DNA of 13,721 bases, taken from NCBI GenBank assembly GCA_039920305.1, contig JBDSEA010000158.1, forward strand, positions 1 to 13,721. The letters are read 5' to 3'. This stretch comes from DASRAJ01 sp039920305. Its GTDB lineage: Bacteria > Bacteroidota > Bacteroidia > Chitinophagales > UBA10324. The translations under genes were made by a program, and so were the position numbers. The notes beneath the pieces were generated by a model, which was not told where the DNA came from, made no database searches, and worked only from the letters and a program-made list of their open reading frames with translations. Positions 5,732-13,721 of the stretch are shown in pieces (the stretch's first letter is position 1; each line of letters begins with the position of its first letter).

Positions 5732-6724
5732 TCATTCCAGAAAACGATAAATTTCACCATCCTTTCCGCAAATAAAACCTCCCCCGCTTACCAGAGCTAT
5801 TCCATTCCAGTCCCCATCCGGAGCATTGCTTACCTGCAGCCAGTTATTACCCCCATCCGCGGTTTTGAGAAAACATCCGTTTTCGCCAATGATGTACCCG
5901 GTATTTTGATCCTGGAAAATAATCTGATTAAAAAAGAGGGGCTCCGCATATAATAAATTCGGGTTACGAAGACGCTCCCATGACTGCCCCCCGTCAGTTG
6001 TTTTCAGAATTGTACCTGTATATCCTGCTGCATAACCCACCTCATCATTCACAAAATTCATTGATACAAAAAAATCCTGCTGTGCATCGGTGTAGCTCCA
6101 GTTTTTACCACCATCTGTTGTCCGCAGGATTGCTCCATATCCTGCAAGCACTCCTGTAGAATCGTCGAAGAAATAAATACTCCGGTACTCTGTTTCTGTT
6201 GTATCAGCCAACCATGAGTTTCCTCCATCGCCGGTAGTCAGGAGATAACCAGATTGATAACCATTGCCTCCACACGAAAATCCGTGATCCGGGCTGACCA
6301 TGAATACATCATGAATCGGCTCATAGTACTGACTTTGAAAATATTGCCATTGATCTCCTCCATCAAATGTTCTGAAAATTTTGCCATCATATCCACATGC
6401 GAATCCTGTATCATGAAAGGGAAAAGTTATTTCATACAGTGCTTTTGTCATTTCAAAAGTGGATTGATCCTGCCAGGTGAAGCCGCCGTCATAAGTTTTC
6501 AAAATATCTCCTTTTTCATAGCGTGATCCGCCGCATACATATCCTGTGGAGTCATTGATAAAAAAAATGCCGTTAAGATCATTGGATGTGCCGGAAGCAA
6601 GCTGCAGGAAGGTGAAGTTTATTTTTTCCTTTTTACAGGAATAAAAAGCTACGGATAAAAAAACAATCATCAGATATAGCTGTGAAGTGCTCCTGAATAA
6701 TCTTTGAAAACCTGGGTTACGCAT
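5732..6724 (-). CDS. Ycf48/BNR-like beta-propeller lipoprotein
   Basis: A 330-residue predicted lipoprotein: a hydrophobic segment (about 16-29) ends in the lipobox-like AFYSC with Cys30 as the lipidation site. The mature part contains six DGGxxW motifs at about 79, 121, 166, 204, 244 and 290, each following a 'ILKTxDGG' or 'LRTTDGG' strand and spaced roughly 40 residues. This is the repeat of Ycf48/HCF136-type and sialidase-like (BNR) beta-propellers, here probably a six- or seven-bladed propeller. In Bacteroidota such proteins are usually exported and of unknown role. The start is placed 6 bp after the stop of the aminotransferase gene, so the two are likely one transcript. No enzymatic residues of true sialidases can be pointed to. 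Confidence 0.87.
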   Translation of the reverse strand: MRNPGFQRLFRSTSQLYLMIVFLSVAFYSCKKEKINFTFLQLASGTSNDLNGIFFINDSTGYVCGGSRYEKGDILKTYDGGFTWQDQSTFEMTKALYEITFPFHDTGFACGYDGKIFRTFDGGDQWQYFQSQYYEPIHDVFMVSPDHGFSCGGNGYQSGYLLTTGDGGNSWLADTTETEYRSIYFFDDSTGVLAGYGAILRTTDGGKNWSYTDAQQDFFVSMNFVNDEVGYAAGYTGTILKTTDGGQSWERLRNPNLLYAEPLFFNQIIFQDQNTGYIIGENGCFLKTADGGNNWLQVSNAPDGDWNGIALVSGGGFICGKDGEIYRFLE

Positions 6725-6730
6725 GTCAGT

Positions 6731-7915
6731 TTAAACTGTATCAAGGGATTGCAAAATAACAGAGCAACAGTGTTTGATTTCCGCCTCTGTAATTATGAGT
6801 GGTGGTGCAACACGCATACAATGGGGGGCAAAGAGAAACCAATCTATAATAATTCCACTTTGAATGCAAGCATTGACAGCCTTTTTACAAATGGCTTCAT
6901 CATCAAATTCAAGACTCATCATTAATCCTGCGCTGTTGAATTTTTTTATCCTTTCATGCTGCAGCAACGATTTAAACAATTTGCTTTTGATCACTGCTTC
7001 TGCAATTAAATTTCCTCCGAGCAATACCTGCAAAGCTGCTTTTCCGGCTGCACAGCAAACCGGATGTCCGCCAAAGGTTGTGATATGACCCAGTGCGGGG
7101 TTTTTTGTCAGGCTGCTCATCCTTTCGTTCGATGAAATAAAAGCACCAAGGGGCATTCCCCCGCCGAGTGATTTTGCCAGTAACAATATATCAGGAATGA
7201 TTTTGTACTGCTCAAAGCAAAATAATGAACCGGTTCTGCCAAAAGCAGTCTGGCATTCATCCAGGATCATTATGGCGCCTGTTTCATTGCACCGCGTCCT
7301 TATCTTTTGAAGGAAATCCATATCTGCAGGAATTACGCCTGCCTCGGCCTGAACCGGCTCAAGAATTACCGCCGCTGCGTCACTGGTGATCTGGTCAAGC
7401 TCTGTTTCAGCATTAAAATTCAAAAGCCGGTTGCCTGGTATGAGCGGACGAAATGAATTCCGAAGGTCTTCATTACCCAGCACACTTAGCGCTCCCTGTG
7501 TGCTGCCATGATATGAATTGCGGAATGAGATTATTTCCTGCCTGCCTGTTAATTTCTTTGCAAGCTTGATTGCACCTTCCGTTGCTTCCGTTCCCGAATT
7601 GGTGAAATACACACAATCCAGTGTGGCGGGAAGATGATCGGTAATCAGCTTGGCAAATTGCACCTGCGGTAATTGAACATATTCACCATACACCATTAGA
7701 TGCATGTATTTATTTATCTGCTTCTCAATGGCAGAAATCACATTTGGATGGCAATGACCAATATTGCTCACCCCGATTCCCGAAATAAGATCTGCGTATT
7801 TTTTTCCGGAAGCATCAAACAAGTAAATGCCGGAAGCGCTCTCAATTTCCAGCATCGCGGGACTGTCAGAAGTCTGAGCAAGGTGTTGCAGAAAAAGCTG
7901 ACGGTTAGTGAGCAT
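6731..7915 (-). CDS. Class III PLP-dependent aminotransferase
   Basis: A 394-residue fold-type I, class III aminotransferase (acetylornithine/ornithine/4-aminobutyrate group). The PLP-binding elements are present: SGTEA (107-111) for the phosphate, ILDECQTAFGRTG (217-229) with D219 contacting the pyridine nitrogen, LLLAKSLGGGMPLGA (244-258) with K248 as the Schiff-base lysine, and TTFGGHP (279-285). SFRNSYHGST (130-139) is the usual cofactor-stacking region. Length is normal for the family. In this class, sequence alone does not fix the amino donor. No arginine, lysine or GABA pathway gene is nearby, so an argD assignment is not justified. It is the first gene of the leftward group with the propeller lipoprotein and flavoprotein, and is divergent from the small membrane protein across a 98-bp gap. 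Confidence 0.9.
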   Translation of the reverse strand: MLTNRQLFLQHLAQTSDSPAMLEIESASGIYLFDASGKKYADLISGIGVSNIGHCHPNVISAIEKQINKYMHLMVYGEYVQLPQVQFAKLITDHLPATLDCVYFTNSGTEATEGAIKLAKKLTGRQEIISFRNSYHGSTQGALSVLGNEDLRNSFRPLIPGNRLLNFNAETELDQITSDAAAVILEPVQAEAGVIPADMDFLQKIRTRCNETGAIMILDECQTAFGRTGSLFCFEQYKIIPDILLLAKSLGGGMPLGAFISSNERMSSLTKNPALGHITTFGGHPVCCAAGKAALQVLLGGNLIAEAVIKSKLFKSLLQHERIKKFNSAGLMMSLEFDDEAICKKAVNACIQSGIIIDWFLFAPHCMRVAPPLIITEAEIKHCCSVILQSLDTV

Positions 7916-8013
7916 TTATACGGGTATCTGTATTTCTAAATCTATTTGCTTTTAAAATCCTCTATGCAGTAACTCAGATTTTTACTTCTCACCTTTACAA
8001 CACAATAATCTTT

Positions 8014-8517
8014 GTGAATCAAATCATTTACACCCTTAATTATTCCGATGCCCCGGTTGTGAGGGAAAAATACGAAGATCATCTTGTGCTTGAAAGTATT
8101 CAAAATAAGGTCTGGAATCCTTTATTTACAGTTGGTGTAATTGCTTTCGTTCTGTCCATGACCTTACGGGGATTTTTTGATCAGCACTTTGCAGTGATTC
8201 CACTTGGTCTTTCAACAATTGTTCTTTTTGCAGGAGTGTGGAAACTATCTGCTGCAGCCATTATACTGTTTGATAAAAAAGAATCCAAAATTCATTTTAT
8301 TTATAAACATCTCGGTTACCTGCAAAAAATTTATTCTCATCCTATGAGCTCCATTGAGACCATTGAACTGGCTGAAACACGGAATGGAAACCTTAGTTTG
8401 AAGCTGTTAAAAGATGATGGCACTTCGGTAAAAATTGCCGGTAACGGTAACAAAAAAATTCTATCAGAAACCGCAAATGAAATATCATTGTTTATGAAAG
8501 TTCCAGTCAGAGAGTAA
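8014..8517 (+). CDS. Uncharacterised small membrane protein with two TM segments
   Basis: A 167-residue protein I do not recognise. A soluble N-terminus (1-33) precedes two hydrophobic segments at about 35-52 (NPLFTVGVIAFVLSM) and 60-86 (IPLGLSTIVLFAGVW and onward), forming a membrane hairpin. A C-terminal part (about 90-167) of alternating strands (SKIHFIY, IETIELAE, NLSLKLL, TSVKIAG) follows, possibly PH-like or a small beta-domain on the cytoplasmic face. The start is a GTG at 8014; no in-frame ATG lies close by, the next Met being in the first TM. AATCTTTG just before and overlapping the GTG resembles the Bacteroidota -7 element, so the real start or the promoter reading is uncertain. It reads away from the aminotransferase and toward tRNA-Phe. 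Confidence 0.7.
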   Translation: MNQIIYTLNYSDAPVVREKYEDHLVLESIQNKVWNPLFTVGVIAFVLSMTLRGFFDQHFAVIPLGLSTIVLFAGVWKLSAAAIILFDKKESKIHFIYKHLGYLQKIYSHPMSSIETIELAETRNGNLSLKLLKDDGTSVKIAGNGNKKILSETANEISLFMKVPVRE

Positions 8518-8544
8518 GCCCCCGCATCAATAATTTTTTCTCCT

Positions 8545-8575
8545 TTTGTATTCGATTTACTTCTTTTTACTTTCG
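8545..8575 (+). promoter_or_regulatory. Putative Bacteroidota-type promoter for tRNA-Phe
   Basis: TTTG at 8545-8548 and TACTTTCG at 8568-8575 are separated by 19 nt, close to the Bacteroidota consensus TTTG-N19 to 21-TAnnTTTG, with one mismatch in the -7 box. Transcription would begin near 8582, about 40 nt ahead of the mature tRNA 5' end, leaving a short leader for RNase P. A second weaker match (TATCTTTC) lies just before the tRNA. Confidence 0.5.
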
Positions 8576-8621
8576 CACCCGCTTAATATTTTACGTTCAT
8601 TATTTTATCTTTCATTAAGCC

Positions 8622-8694
<73 letters not shown>

Positions 8695-8776
8695 CTTTTA
8701 TCAGTTGAATTGATTTCGCTGTACAAAATTCATGAAAAGTGATGTTGTGCATTCTGAGTATCTTAGCAGTTGAATT

Positions 8777-9022
8777 TTAATAATTAAAAACCTTCGAGCA
8801 AGTATCATTACTTCTTTTCTGATCCCCGCTTGCTCCTGGATTTGGACGAAGATTTTTCTCAGGTACTTTACCTCCCTCCTTACGTGCTTGTGATAATCCA
8901 ATGGCAATTGCCTGTTTACGGCTGGTGACTTTCTTTCTTGAGCCGGATTTTAAAGTACCCTTCTTCTTTTCATGCATTGCCTTTTCAACTTATTCCTGTG
9001 CTTTTTTTCCGTATTTAGCCAT
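8777..9022 (-). pseudogene. DUF6496-like small basic protein with early nonsense codon
   Basis: From ATG at 9022 the minus strand encodes MAKYGKKAQE, then TAA at 8992-8990, then in the same frame VEKAMHEKKKGTLKSGS, KKVTSRKQAIAIGLSQAR and KEGGKVPEK. I recall intact Bacteroidota members of this DUF6496-type family as MAKY...AQEKVEKAMHE...KQAIAIGLSEARK, with lysine where this copy has a stop. A single A-to-T change (AAA to TAA) would explain it. The downstream part remains open from ATG 8977 (66 residues), so re-initiation could still yield a shortened protein. The C-terminus (about 25 residues after KVPEK) is longer than I expect for the family. The function of the family is unknown. The gene begins 16 bp after the nth stop and was probably the last gene of that operon. 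Confidence 0.72.
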
Positions 9023-9038
9023 AGAATGAGTATTTAGT

Positions 9039-9740
9039 TCAGCTTACACCGGTAACTTCTGTGCCATTTTCAGATGATGCTTTATTTCTCTCTTTCCTAT
9101 TCACAAAATGCTTTTCATAGTAAAGGCAATATTGCGTTATGGGGCAGATTTCACATTTTGGCCTTCGCGCAACACATACATATCGTCCATGAAGTATGAG
9201 CCAGTGATGGGCAATTGAAATTTTTTCCTCAGGAATAAATTTGACCAGTTGCATTTCGGCCTGATAAGGATTTTTTGCACCCCGGGTTAACCCGAGTCTT
9301 TTTGCGACACGAAATACATGGGTATCCACCGCCATTCTCGGCTGATTAAAAATGCAGGATGCAATTACATTGGCTGTTTTCCTTCCCACCCCCGGTAATT
9401 TTTGCAGCTCATCAACTTCGGAGGGTACCACACCATTAAAATCCTGCATGAGCATAGCTGCCATGCCAATAAGATGCTTGGTTTTATTGTTTGGATAACT
9501 GATGCTTTTTATCAGGGGCAGGACTTCTTCTGCAGAAGCCCGGGAAAGACTTTGAGCATCATGAAACTTTTTGAATAAAGCCGGGGTAGTGATGTTCACA
9601 CGCTTATCAGTACACTGCGCTGACAGAATCACTGAAACAAGGAGCTGAAACGGTGACTCATAGACTAATTCTGTTTCTGCATGGGGCTGATGCTCACTGA
9701 AATATTTAATGATGCGTTCAAATCGCTCCTTTCGGCTCAT
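9039..9740 (-). CDS. nth: Endonuclease III (DNA glycosylase/AP lyase)
   Basis: A 233-residue base-excision repair enzyme that removes oxidised pyrimidines and cleaves the abasic site. The helix-hairpin-helix is LPGVGRKTA (115-123) with catalytic Lys121. AVDTHVFRVAKRLG (137-150) contains catalytic Asp139. The 4Fe-4S cluster loop is C189-x6-C196-x2-C199-x5-C205 and complete. The N-terminal ESPFQLLVSVILSAQCTDKRVN (28-49) is characteristic. Length is slightly above the usual about 211 residues because of a polar C-terminal tail rich in Asn, Glu and Ser. The gene lies 55 bp downstream of the small sigma-linked gene and 16 bp before the broken DUF6496-like gene, all leftward, so it may be read from the sigma-factor promoter. 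Confidence 0.96.
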   Translation of the reverse strand: MSRKERFERIIKYFSEHQPHAETELVYESPFQLLVSVILSAQCTDKRVNITTPALFKKFHDAQSLSRASAEEVLPLIKSISYPNNKTKHLIGMAAMLMQDFNGVVPSEVDELQKLPGVGRKTANVIASCIFNQPRMAVDTHVFRVAKRLGLTRGAKNPYQAEMQLVKFIPEEKISIAHHWLILHGRYVCVARRPKCEICPITQYCLYYEKHFVNRKERNKASSENGTEVTGVS

Positions 9741-9795
9741 CGGGTAAAAATAAAATCAATGGAACCCGGTCACAGCAATGCTAAAGAAAAAATAT

Positions 9796-10053
9796 TCAGA
9801 CATGTGTAGCTTCAGGCGAATGCTGCCGGCTATAGTCAAGCACGATTCTCACGGAAGTTTCACTGGGCTCAAAAGTGACAGAATCCAGCTGCGTCACCGA
9901 ATCCATCAGGAGCTGAAATTCATCGGCTGCAATCTTATCTTCAGAAATGTATTGCCTGATACCGGTTTCCTCTTCAGGGCTAATCTCCCGATAAATAAAC
10001 CGGACAAGGTCATGAGGTGTAAAGGCATCTTTCATAGGCGAAATAGTAGTCAT
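9796..10053 (-). CDS. Small protein following the ECF sigma gene, anti-sigma-like
   Basis: An 85-residue acidic protein from ATG 10053; a GTG at 10071 and an ATG at 10035 are alternative starts. The sequence is predicted helical: HDLVRFIYREISPEEETGIRQYI followed by a region with DEFQLLMDSVTQLD. I recall many Bacteroidota small proteins with an N-terminal 'LLxYIYxExSxEE' motif encoded right after ECF sigma genes, often presumed anti-sigma-like because they resemble the helical N-terminal part of anti-sigma factors. No zinc-binding HxxxCxxC and no membrane segment are seen. The gap to the sigma gene is 128 bp from this start. Function is inferred from position and resemblance only. Confidence 0.65.
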   Translation of the reverse strand: MTTISPMKDAFTPHDLVRFIYREISPEEETGIRQYISEDKIAADEFQLLMDSVTQLDSVTFEPSETSVRIVLDYSRQHSPEATHV

Positions 10054-10181
10054 TATTTTTAATTGACACACTTATAACGCCTTTGAAAGTAGTTATTGTA
10101 TTTGGCTTTGGAAATTTTTTTTTCCGCCTATCCGGCTCACGCAATTTGAAATCTCGAAGGAACCGGAAAAATACCTTATAT

Positions 10182-10760
10182 CTATAATGCTACCTGCTTT
10201 TCTTCCTGCATCCGCCTGATATTGATCAATGCATATCGCATACGGCCGAGTGCGGTATTGATACTCACACCTGTAAGATCAGAAATTTCCTTGAAGCTCA
10301 GATCAGCCCAGTGGCGCAGAATTACCACTTCCTTTTGCTCAACAGGCAGGCGGTCAACCAACATGCGAACTATGTCATGTGATTCCCTGCGCAAATATTC
10401 CTTTTCCGGATTGCCATTGGAAAATTTAAGGATGCTGAAGATATCAATTCCATCCTCATTGGTGATCATGGGCATTCGCCTTGTTTTCCGGTAATGATCA
10501 ATACAAAGATTGTGGGAAATACGCATGATCCACGGTATGAATTTTCCTTCCTCCTGATATTCACCGCTGCGCATCTTGCGTACTGCCTTGATGAAGGTAT
10601 CCTGAAATAAATCTTCTGCGAGATAGCGGTCGCGGACGAACATAAGGATGGAGGTGAATACTTTATTTTTGTGCCTCCGGATTAAAAGCTCGAACGATTG
10701 CTCATGGCCCTGCATGTATTGATGTACAAGGGCTTCATCAGAAATAAGAGTGCTTTGCAT
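10182..10760 (-). CDS. ECF-type RNA polymerase sigma factor
   Basis: A 192-residue sigma-70 family protein of the extracytoplasmic-function type with only regions 2 and 4. Region 2 covers about 23-92: FELLIRRHKNKVFTSI, then YLAEDLFQDTFIKAVR (core-binding helix and -10 contact), and FIPWIMRISHNLCIDHYR. Region 4 covers about 128-182: LPVEQKEVVILRHW, and the helix-turn-helix FKEISDLTGVSINTALGRMRYAL. The regulon is not deducible. It is the first gene of a leftward group (small protein, nth, DUF6496-like) and is divergent from uvrA across 238 bp. That interval shows no clear TTTG/TAnnTTTG box for the leftward direction, so it may use another sigma factor or itself. Confidence 0.93.
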   Translation of the reverse strand: MQSTLISDEALVHQYMQGHEQSFELLIRRHKNKVFTSILMFVRDRYLAEDLFQDTFIKAVRKMRSGEYQEEGKFIPWIMRISHNLCIDHYRKTRRMPMITNEDGIDIFSILKFSNGNPEKEYLRRESHDIVRMLVDRLPVEQKEVVILRHWADLSFKEISDLTGVSINTALGRMRYALINIRRMQEEKQVAL

Positions 10761-10943
10761 GCTTACACGTTTTTGAATGAATAAAAAGATGATGCTTGCG
10801 CACCGGTAATTAATAACGTGTAGAGTTTACTTCAGCAGCCGGTATATTATAGTTTTAAAAAAATTCAACCTCAATTTTCAATCATTTCAAAATAATGAAT
10901 GAAAAAAGTTTAATCAAGAGGAAAAGTGCAACCGATACGATCG

Positions 10944-10972
10944 TTGTTTATGAGGCGAAGTAGATAGTGTTG
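10944..10972 (+). promoter_or_regulatory. Putative promoter for the uvrA-family gene
   Basis: TTG at 10944-10946 is followed after 18 nt by TAGTGTTG (10965-10972), one mismatch from the Bacteroidota -7 consensus TAnnTTTG. A start near 10979 would give a leader of about 20-30 nt before the two candidate ATGs. The rest of the 238-bp divergent interval (10761-10998) is AT-rich and shows no other convincing element. Confidence 0.38.
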
Positions 10973-10998
10973 CGCTAATAGATGGTGTATAAGTTAAA

Positions 10999-13721
10999 AT
11001 GGTTGTACGAATGACAGATCAAATATCTAAAGATATTTCTTACAAAACAAATATTACGTCCAGAAATATTTTTATAAAGGGGGCACGCACTCACAATCTG
11101 AGGAATATTGATGTTGAAATTCCCCGCAATAAACTGGTAGTGGTAACAGGTGTAAGCGGTTCGGGTAAATCATCATTAACTATTGATACTTTATTTGCAG
11201 AAGGCCAGCGGCGATACGTGGAATCACTTTCAGCCTATGCGCGCCAGTTCCTGATGCGCATGAATAAACCCGATGTGGATTTTATTAAGGGCATCTCTCC
11301 TGCCATTGCCATTGAGCAAAAAGTTTCAACACGCACCTCGCGGTCAACGGTTGGAACCCTCACAGAGATTTATGAGTACCTGCGTATTCTTTTCGCAAGG
11401 ATTGGAAAAACTATTTCACCTGCTTCAGGCAAAGAGGTAAAAAAGCATTCTGTTACAGATGTAGTGAGTTATGTGAATTCTCTTGAAGACGGAGTTTTTG
11501 TTTATATTCTATCTCCCTTCAAAAAAATTCATGACCGGAGTGTTTCAGAGGAGCTTAACATCATTTTGCAAAAGGGTTTTCTCCGTGTGTTTAGGGATGG
11601 CCGGATCGAGAAGATAGAAGACCTGATTTTAAAACTATCAATTGAACAGGAAGAAAATTCACCGGGCAGCAAGGGGGGAATTTCAAATCAGCTCAGCATT
11701 GTGATTGATCGCCTTCAATTAAAAAAAGATGATCATGATTCGCAAACACGGCTGGCTGACTCTGTACAAATTGCTTTTTTCGAGGGTGAAGGCGATTGCG
11801 TCATTCATTCGGACCATGAAGCTGATCAATATTTTTCCAACCGGTTTGAACTTGATGGAATGCTGTTCGATGAGCCTTCACCCCAGTTTTTCAACTACAA
11901 TAATCCCTATGGGGCCTGCAAAACGTGTGAGGGGTTTGGTTCTGTAATCGGCATTGATGAAGAACTCGTGATACCCAATAAAAATCTTTCAGTTTATGAA
12001 GGGGCGGTAGCTTGCTGGAAAGGTGAGAAAATGGGGGAATGGCTTGAAGATTTTTTGAAAAACTCGCGAAAGAATGATTTTCCGATCCATCGCTCTTACA
12101 AAGATTTGACTGCCGCTCAGCAGCGGTTTCTCTGGGAAGGTGATACTCACACCAATGGCATTCATGAGTTTTTCAAATTTGTTGAAACACAGACTTATAA
12201 GATTCAGTACCGTGTAATGTTGTCACGCTATCGCGGAAAAACCCTTTGCCCCGAATGCAGGGGAACGCGATTGAGAAAAGATGCGCAATATGTAAAAATT
12301 GCCGGAAGCGCAATTACTGATCTGGTGATTCTTCCGATCTCGGAAGTGAAGACTTTCTTCTTAAAGCTAAAGCTCACAGCTAAGGAAATTGAAATTGCCA
12401 AACGCATACTAACAGAGATCAACAACAGGCTCCAGGTAATGCTGGAAGTTGGCCTTGGTTATCTCACACTCAACCGGCTTTCATCCACGCTGTCAGGAGG
12501 AGAAACCCAGCGCATCCACCTGACGCGCACGCTTGGAAGCAACCTTACTTCCTCCTTATACCTTCTTGATGAGCCAAGTGTTGGACTGCATCCGAAGGAT
12601 ACTGCTCAGCTCGTAAAGGTACTGCATAAGCTTCGTGACCTTGGAAATACCGTTGTAGTGGTAGAGCATGAGGAAGAAATTATGCGGCAAAGTGATCACA
12701 TCATTGATATGGGGCCCCTGGCAGGGATTCATGGGGGCGAGGTAATTTTTAACGGAGCATTCGAAGATATCCTTCTGAGCGACGAAAGCTTAACTGCAAA
12801 ATACCTTACTGAAAAATTAAAGATTGAGGTACCTGATCAAAGAAGAAAGTCAATCAATTCAATACAGATAATTGGGGCGAGCGAGCACAATCTTAAAAAT
12901 ATCAGTGTCACGTTTCCATTGAATGCAATGACTGTGGTTACAGGAGTAAGCGGTTCCGGAAAAACAACACTGGTGCGGAAAATTTTGTACCCGGCACTAC
13001 AAAAATTAATTCTTGGATATGGTGAGAAGTCAGGCTTGCATAAGGAAATAAAAGGCAACTGGCAAATGATTACTCAAATTGAAATGGTTGATCAGAACCC
13101 GCTGGGGAAATCATCACGCTCAAATCCTGTTACCTATATTAAGGCATATGATGCAATCCGTGACTTGTTCGCTTCCGGGCGTGCCGCGAAGATGAAAGGA
13201 TTTTTGGCCAAGCATTTTTCATTTAATGTGGAAGGTGGGAGGTGTGAAGTTTGCAAGGGTGAAGGAGAAATTATTGTGGAGATGCAGTTCCTTGCCGATG
13301 TTCACCTGGTTTGTGAGGAGTGCAACGGTAAGCGGTTTAAAGAGGAAGTTCTGGATGTTACCTATAAGGATAAAAATATTGCCGATGTGCTTGATATGAG
13401 CGTTGATGAGGCACTTGAGTATTTCTGGGAAGAAGAAAAAATAGGTGATTCATTGAAACCTTTGCAGGATGTCGGCTTAGGATATGTTAAACTCGGGCAA
13501 TCGTCATCTACCCTGAGCGGGGGTGAGGCACAGCGTGTGAAGCTTGCCTCATTTCTGGGCCGCGCCCGTCCGAACGACGATTCAGCGGGGCGTGGAAGCT
13601 CTACCAAGCCTGTATTATTTATTTTCGATGAGCCGACAACCGGATTACATTTCCACGACATCAGCAAGCTGCTGCATTCCTTCAACATGCTGATTGATAA
13701 CGGGCATTCAGTGATCATCAT
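10999..13721 (+). CDS. uvrA: UvrA-family excinuclease ATPase (3' end beyond window)
   Basis: An open frame of 907 codons runs off the window; canonical UvrA is about 940 residues, so little is missing. UvrA is the damage-scanning ATPase of nucleotide excision repair and loads UvrB. From ATG 10999 (ATG 11011 is an alternative), Walker A1 is GVSGSGKS at 51-58, followed by QRRYVESLSAYARQF and a UvrB-binding domain at about 135-255 (GFLRVFRDGRIEKIED, IVIDRLQL, RLADSVQIAF). Next come PYGACKTCEGFG (C307, C310) and CPEC (417-420), then signature LSGGETQR (498-505) and Walker B LLDEPS. The second half has Walker A2 with K655, zinc module C749/C752/C772/C775, LSGGEAQR (839-846) and FDEPTTGLH. The first zinc module lacks its upstream CxxC pair. 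It resembles a second UvrA paralogue that I recall in many Bacteroidota. Confidence 0.93.
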   Translation, partial: MVVRMTDQISKDISYKTNITSRNIFIKGARTHNLRNIDVEIPRNKLVVVTGVSGSGKSSLTIDTLFAEGQRRYVESLSAYARQFLMRMNKPDVDFIKGISPAIAIEQKVSTRTSRSTVGTLTEIYEYLRILFARIGKTISPASGKEVKKHSVTDVVSYVNSLEDGVFVYILSPFKKIHDRSVSEELNIILQKGFLRVFRDGRIEKIEDLILKLSIEQEENSPGSKGGISNQLSIVIDRLQLKKDDHDSQTRLADSVQIAFFEGEGDCVIHSDHEADQYFSNRFELDGMLFDEPSPQFFNYNNPYGACKTCEGFGSVIGIDEELVIPNKNLSVYEGAVACWKGEKMGEWLEDFLKNSRKNDFPIHRSYKDLTAAQQRFLWEGDTHTNGIHEFFKFVETQTYKIQYRVMLSRYRGKTLCPECRGTRLRKDAQYVKIAGSAITDLVILPISEVKTFFLKLKLTAKEIEIAKRILTEINNRLQVMLEVGLGYLTLNRLSSTLSGGETQRIHLTRTLGSNLTSSLYLLDEPSVGLHPKDTAQLVKVLHKLRDLGNTVVVVEHEEEIMRQSDHIIDMGPLAGIHGGEVIFNGAFEDILLSDESLTAKYLTEKLKIEVPDQRRKSINSIQIIGASEHNLKNISVTFPLNAMTVVTGVSGSGKTTLVRKILYPALQKLILGYGEKSGLHKEIKGNWQMITQIEMVDQNPLGKSSRSNPVTYIKAYDAIRDLFASGRAAKMKGFLAKHFSFNVEGGRCEVCKGEGEIIVEMQFLADVHLVCEECNGKRFKEEVLDVTYKDKNIADVLDMSVDEALEYFWEEEKIGDSLKPLQDVGLGYVKLGQSSSTLSGGEAQRVKLASFLGRARPNDDSAGRGSSTKPVLFIFDEPTTGLHFHDISKLLHSFNMLIDNGHSVII

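Noticed and set aside
6731..7915. Naming the aminotransferase argD
   Set aside because: Class III motifs are shared by several specificities, and no arginine biosynthesis genes are adjacent.
9778..10062. Plus-strand open frame opposite the small sigma-linked gene
   Set aside because: It is the antisense of a better-supported gene with a recognisable helical family pattern; the plus-strand product has no family features.

Overview
The window looks like a chromosomal segment of a Bacteroidota bacterium (Chitinophagales/Sphingobacteriales-like by general appearance; genus not determinable). The main pointers are a secreted protein with a C-terminal type IX secretion (T9SS) sorting domain, a 47-bp CRISPR repeat of the type seen in Bacteroidota type II-C loci, promoter-like TTTG-N19-TAnnTTYG elements, weak Shine-Dalgarno sequences, and a UvrA paralogue and DUF6496-like protein of familiar Bacteroidota form. 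Base composition is moderate to AT-rich throughout.

Left part (1-2427): a two-gene nucleotidyltransferase module (a partial small partner protein, then a MNT/AbiEii-like nucleotidyltransferase) sits 22 bp upstream of cas1, which is followed by cas2. No cas9 lies between them or downstream, so any effector must be left of the window or lost. Downstream of cas2 is a short decayed type II-C-like array of three repeats. The cas2-proximal repeat is an intact 47-mer followed by a 30-nt spacer. The other two repeats both carry the same 30-bp imperfect palindrome at exactly the same internal position. A strong leftward terminator lies between the array and cas2.

Middle part (2428-7915): a cation diffusion facilitator with a cysteine-rich tail and a secreted metzincin-like T9SS substrate read rightward. 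A leftward cluster converges on them, in transcription order: class III aminotransferase, DGGxxW beta-propeller lipoprotein and flavin-reductase-type flavoprotein.

Right part (7916-13721): a small two-TM protein and tRNA-Phe(GAA) read rightward. A leftward cluster of an ECF sigma factor, a small protein resembling sigma-linked anti-sigma-type proteins, endonuclease III and a DUF6496-like gene broken by a nonsense codon follows. A nearly complete uvrA-family gene, diverging from the sigma factor, runs off the right edge. Two DNA repair functions (nth, uvrA) therefore flank the sigma-factor gene.

Most of the window is ordinary core genome. The unusual part is 1-2427, where a nucleotidyltransferase pair, an apparently effector-less adaptation module and a mutated mini-array lie together.
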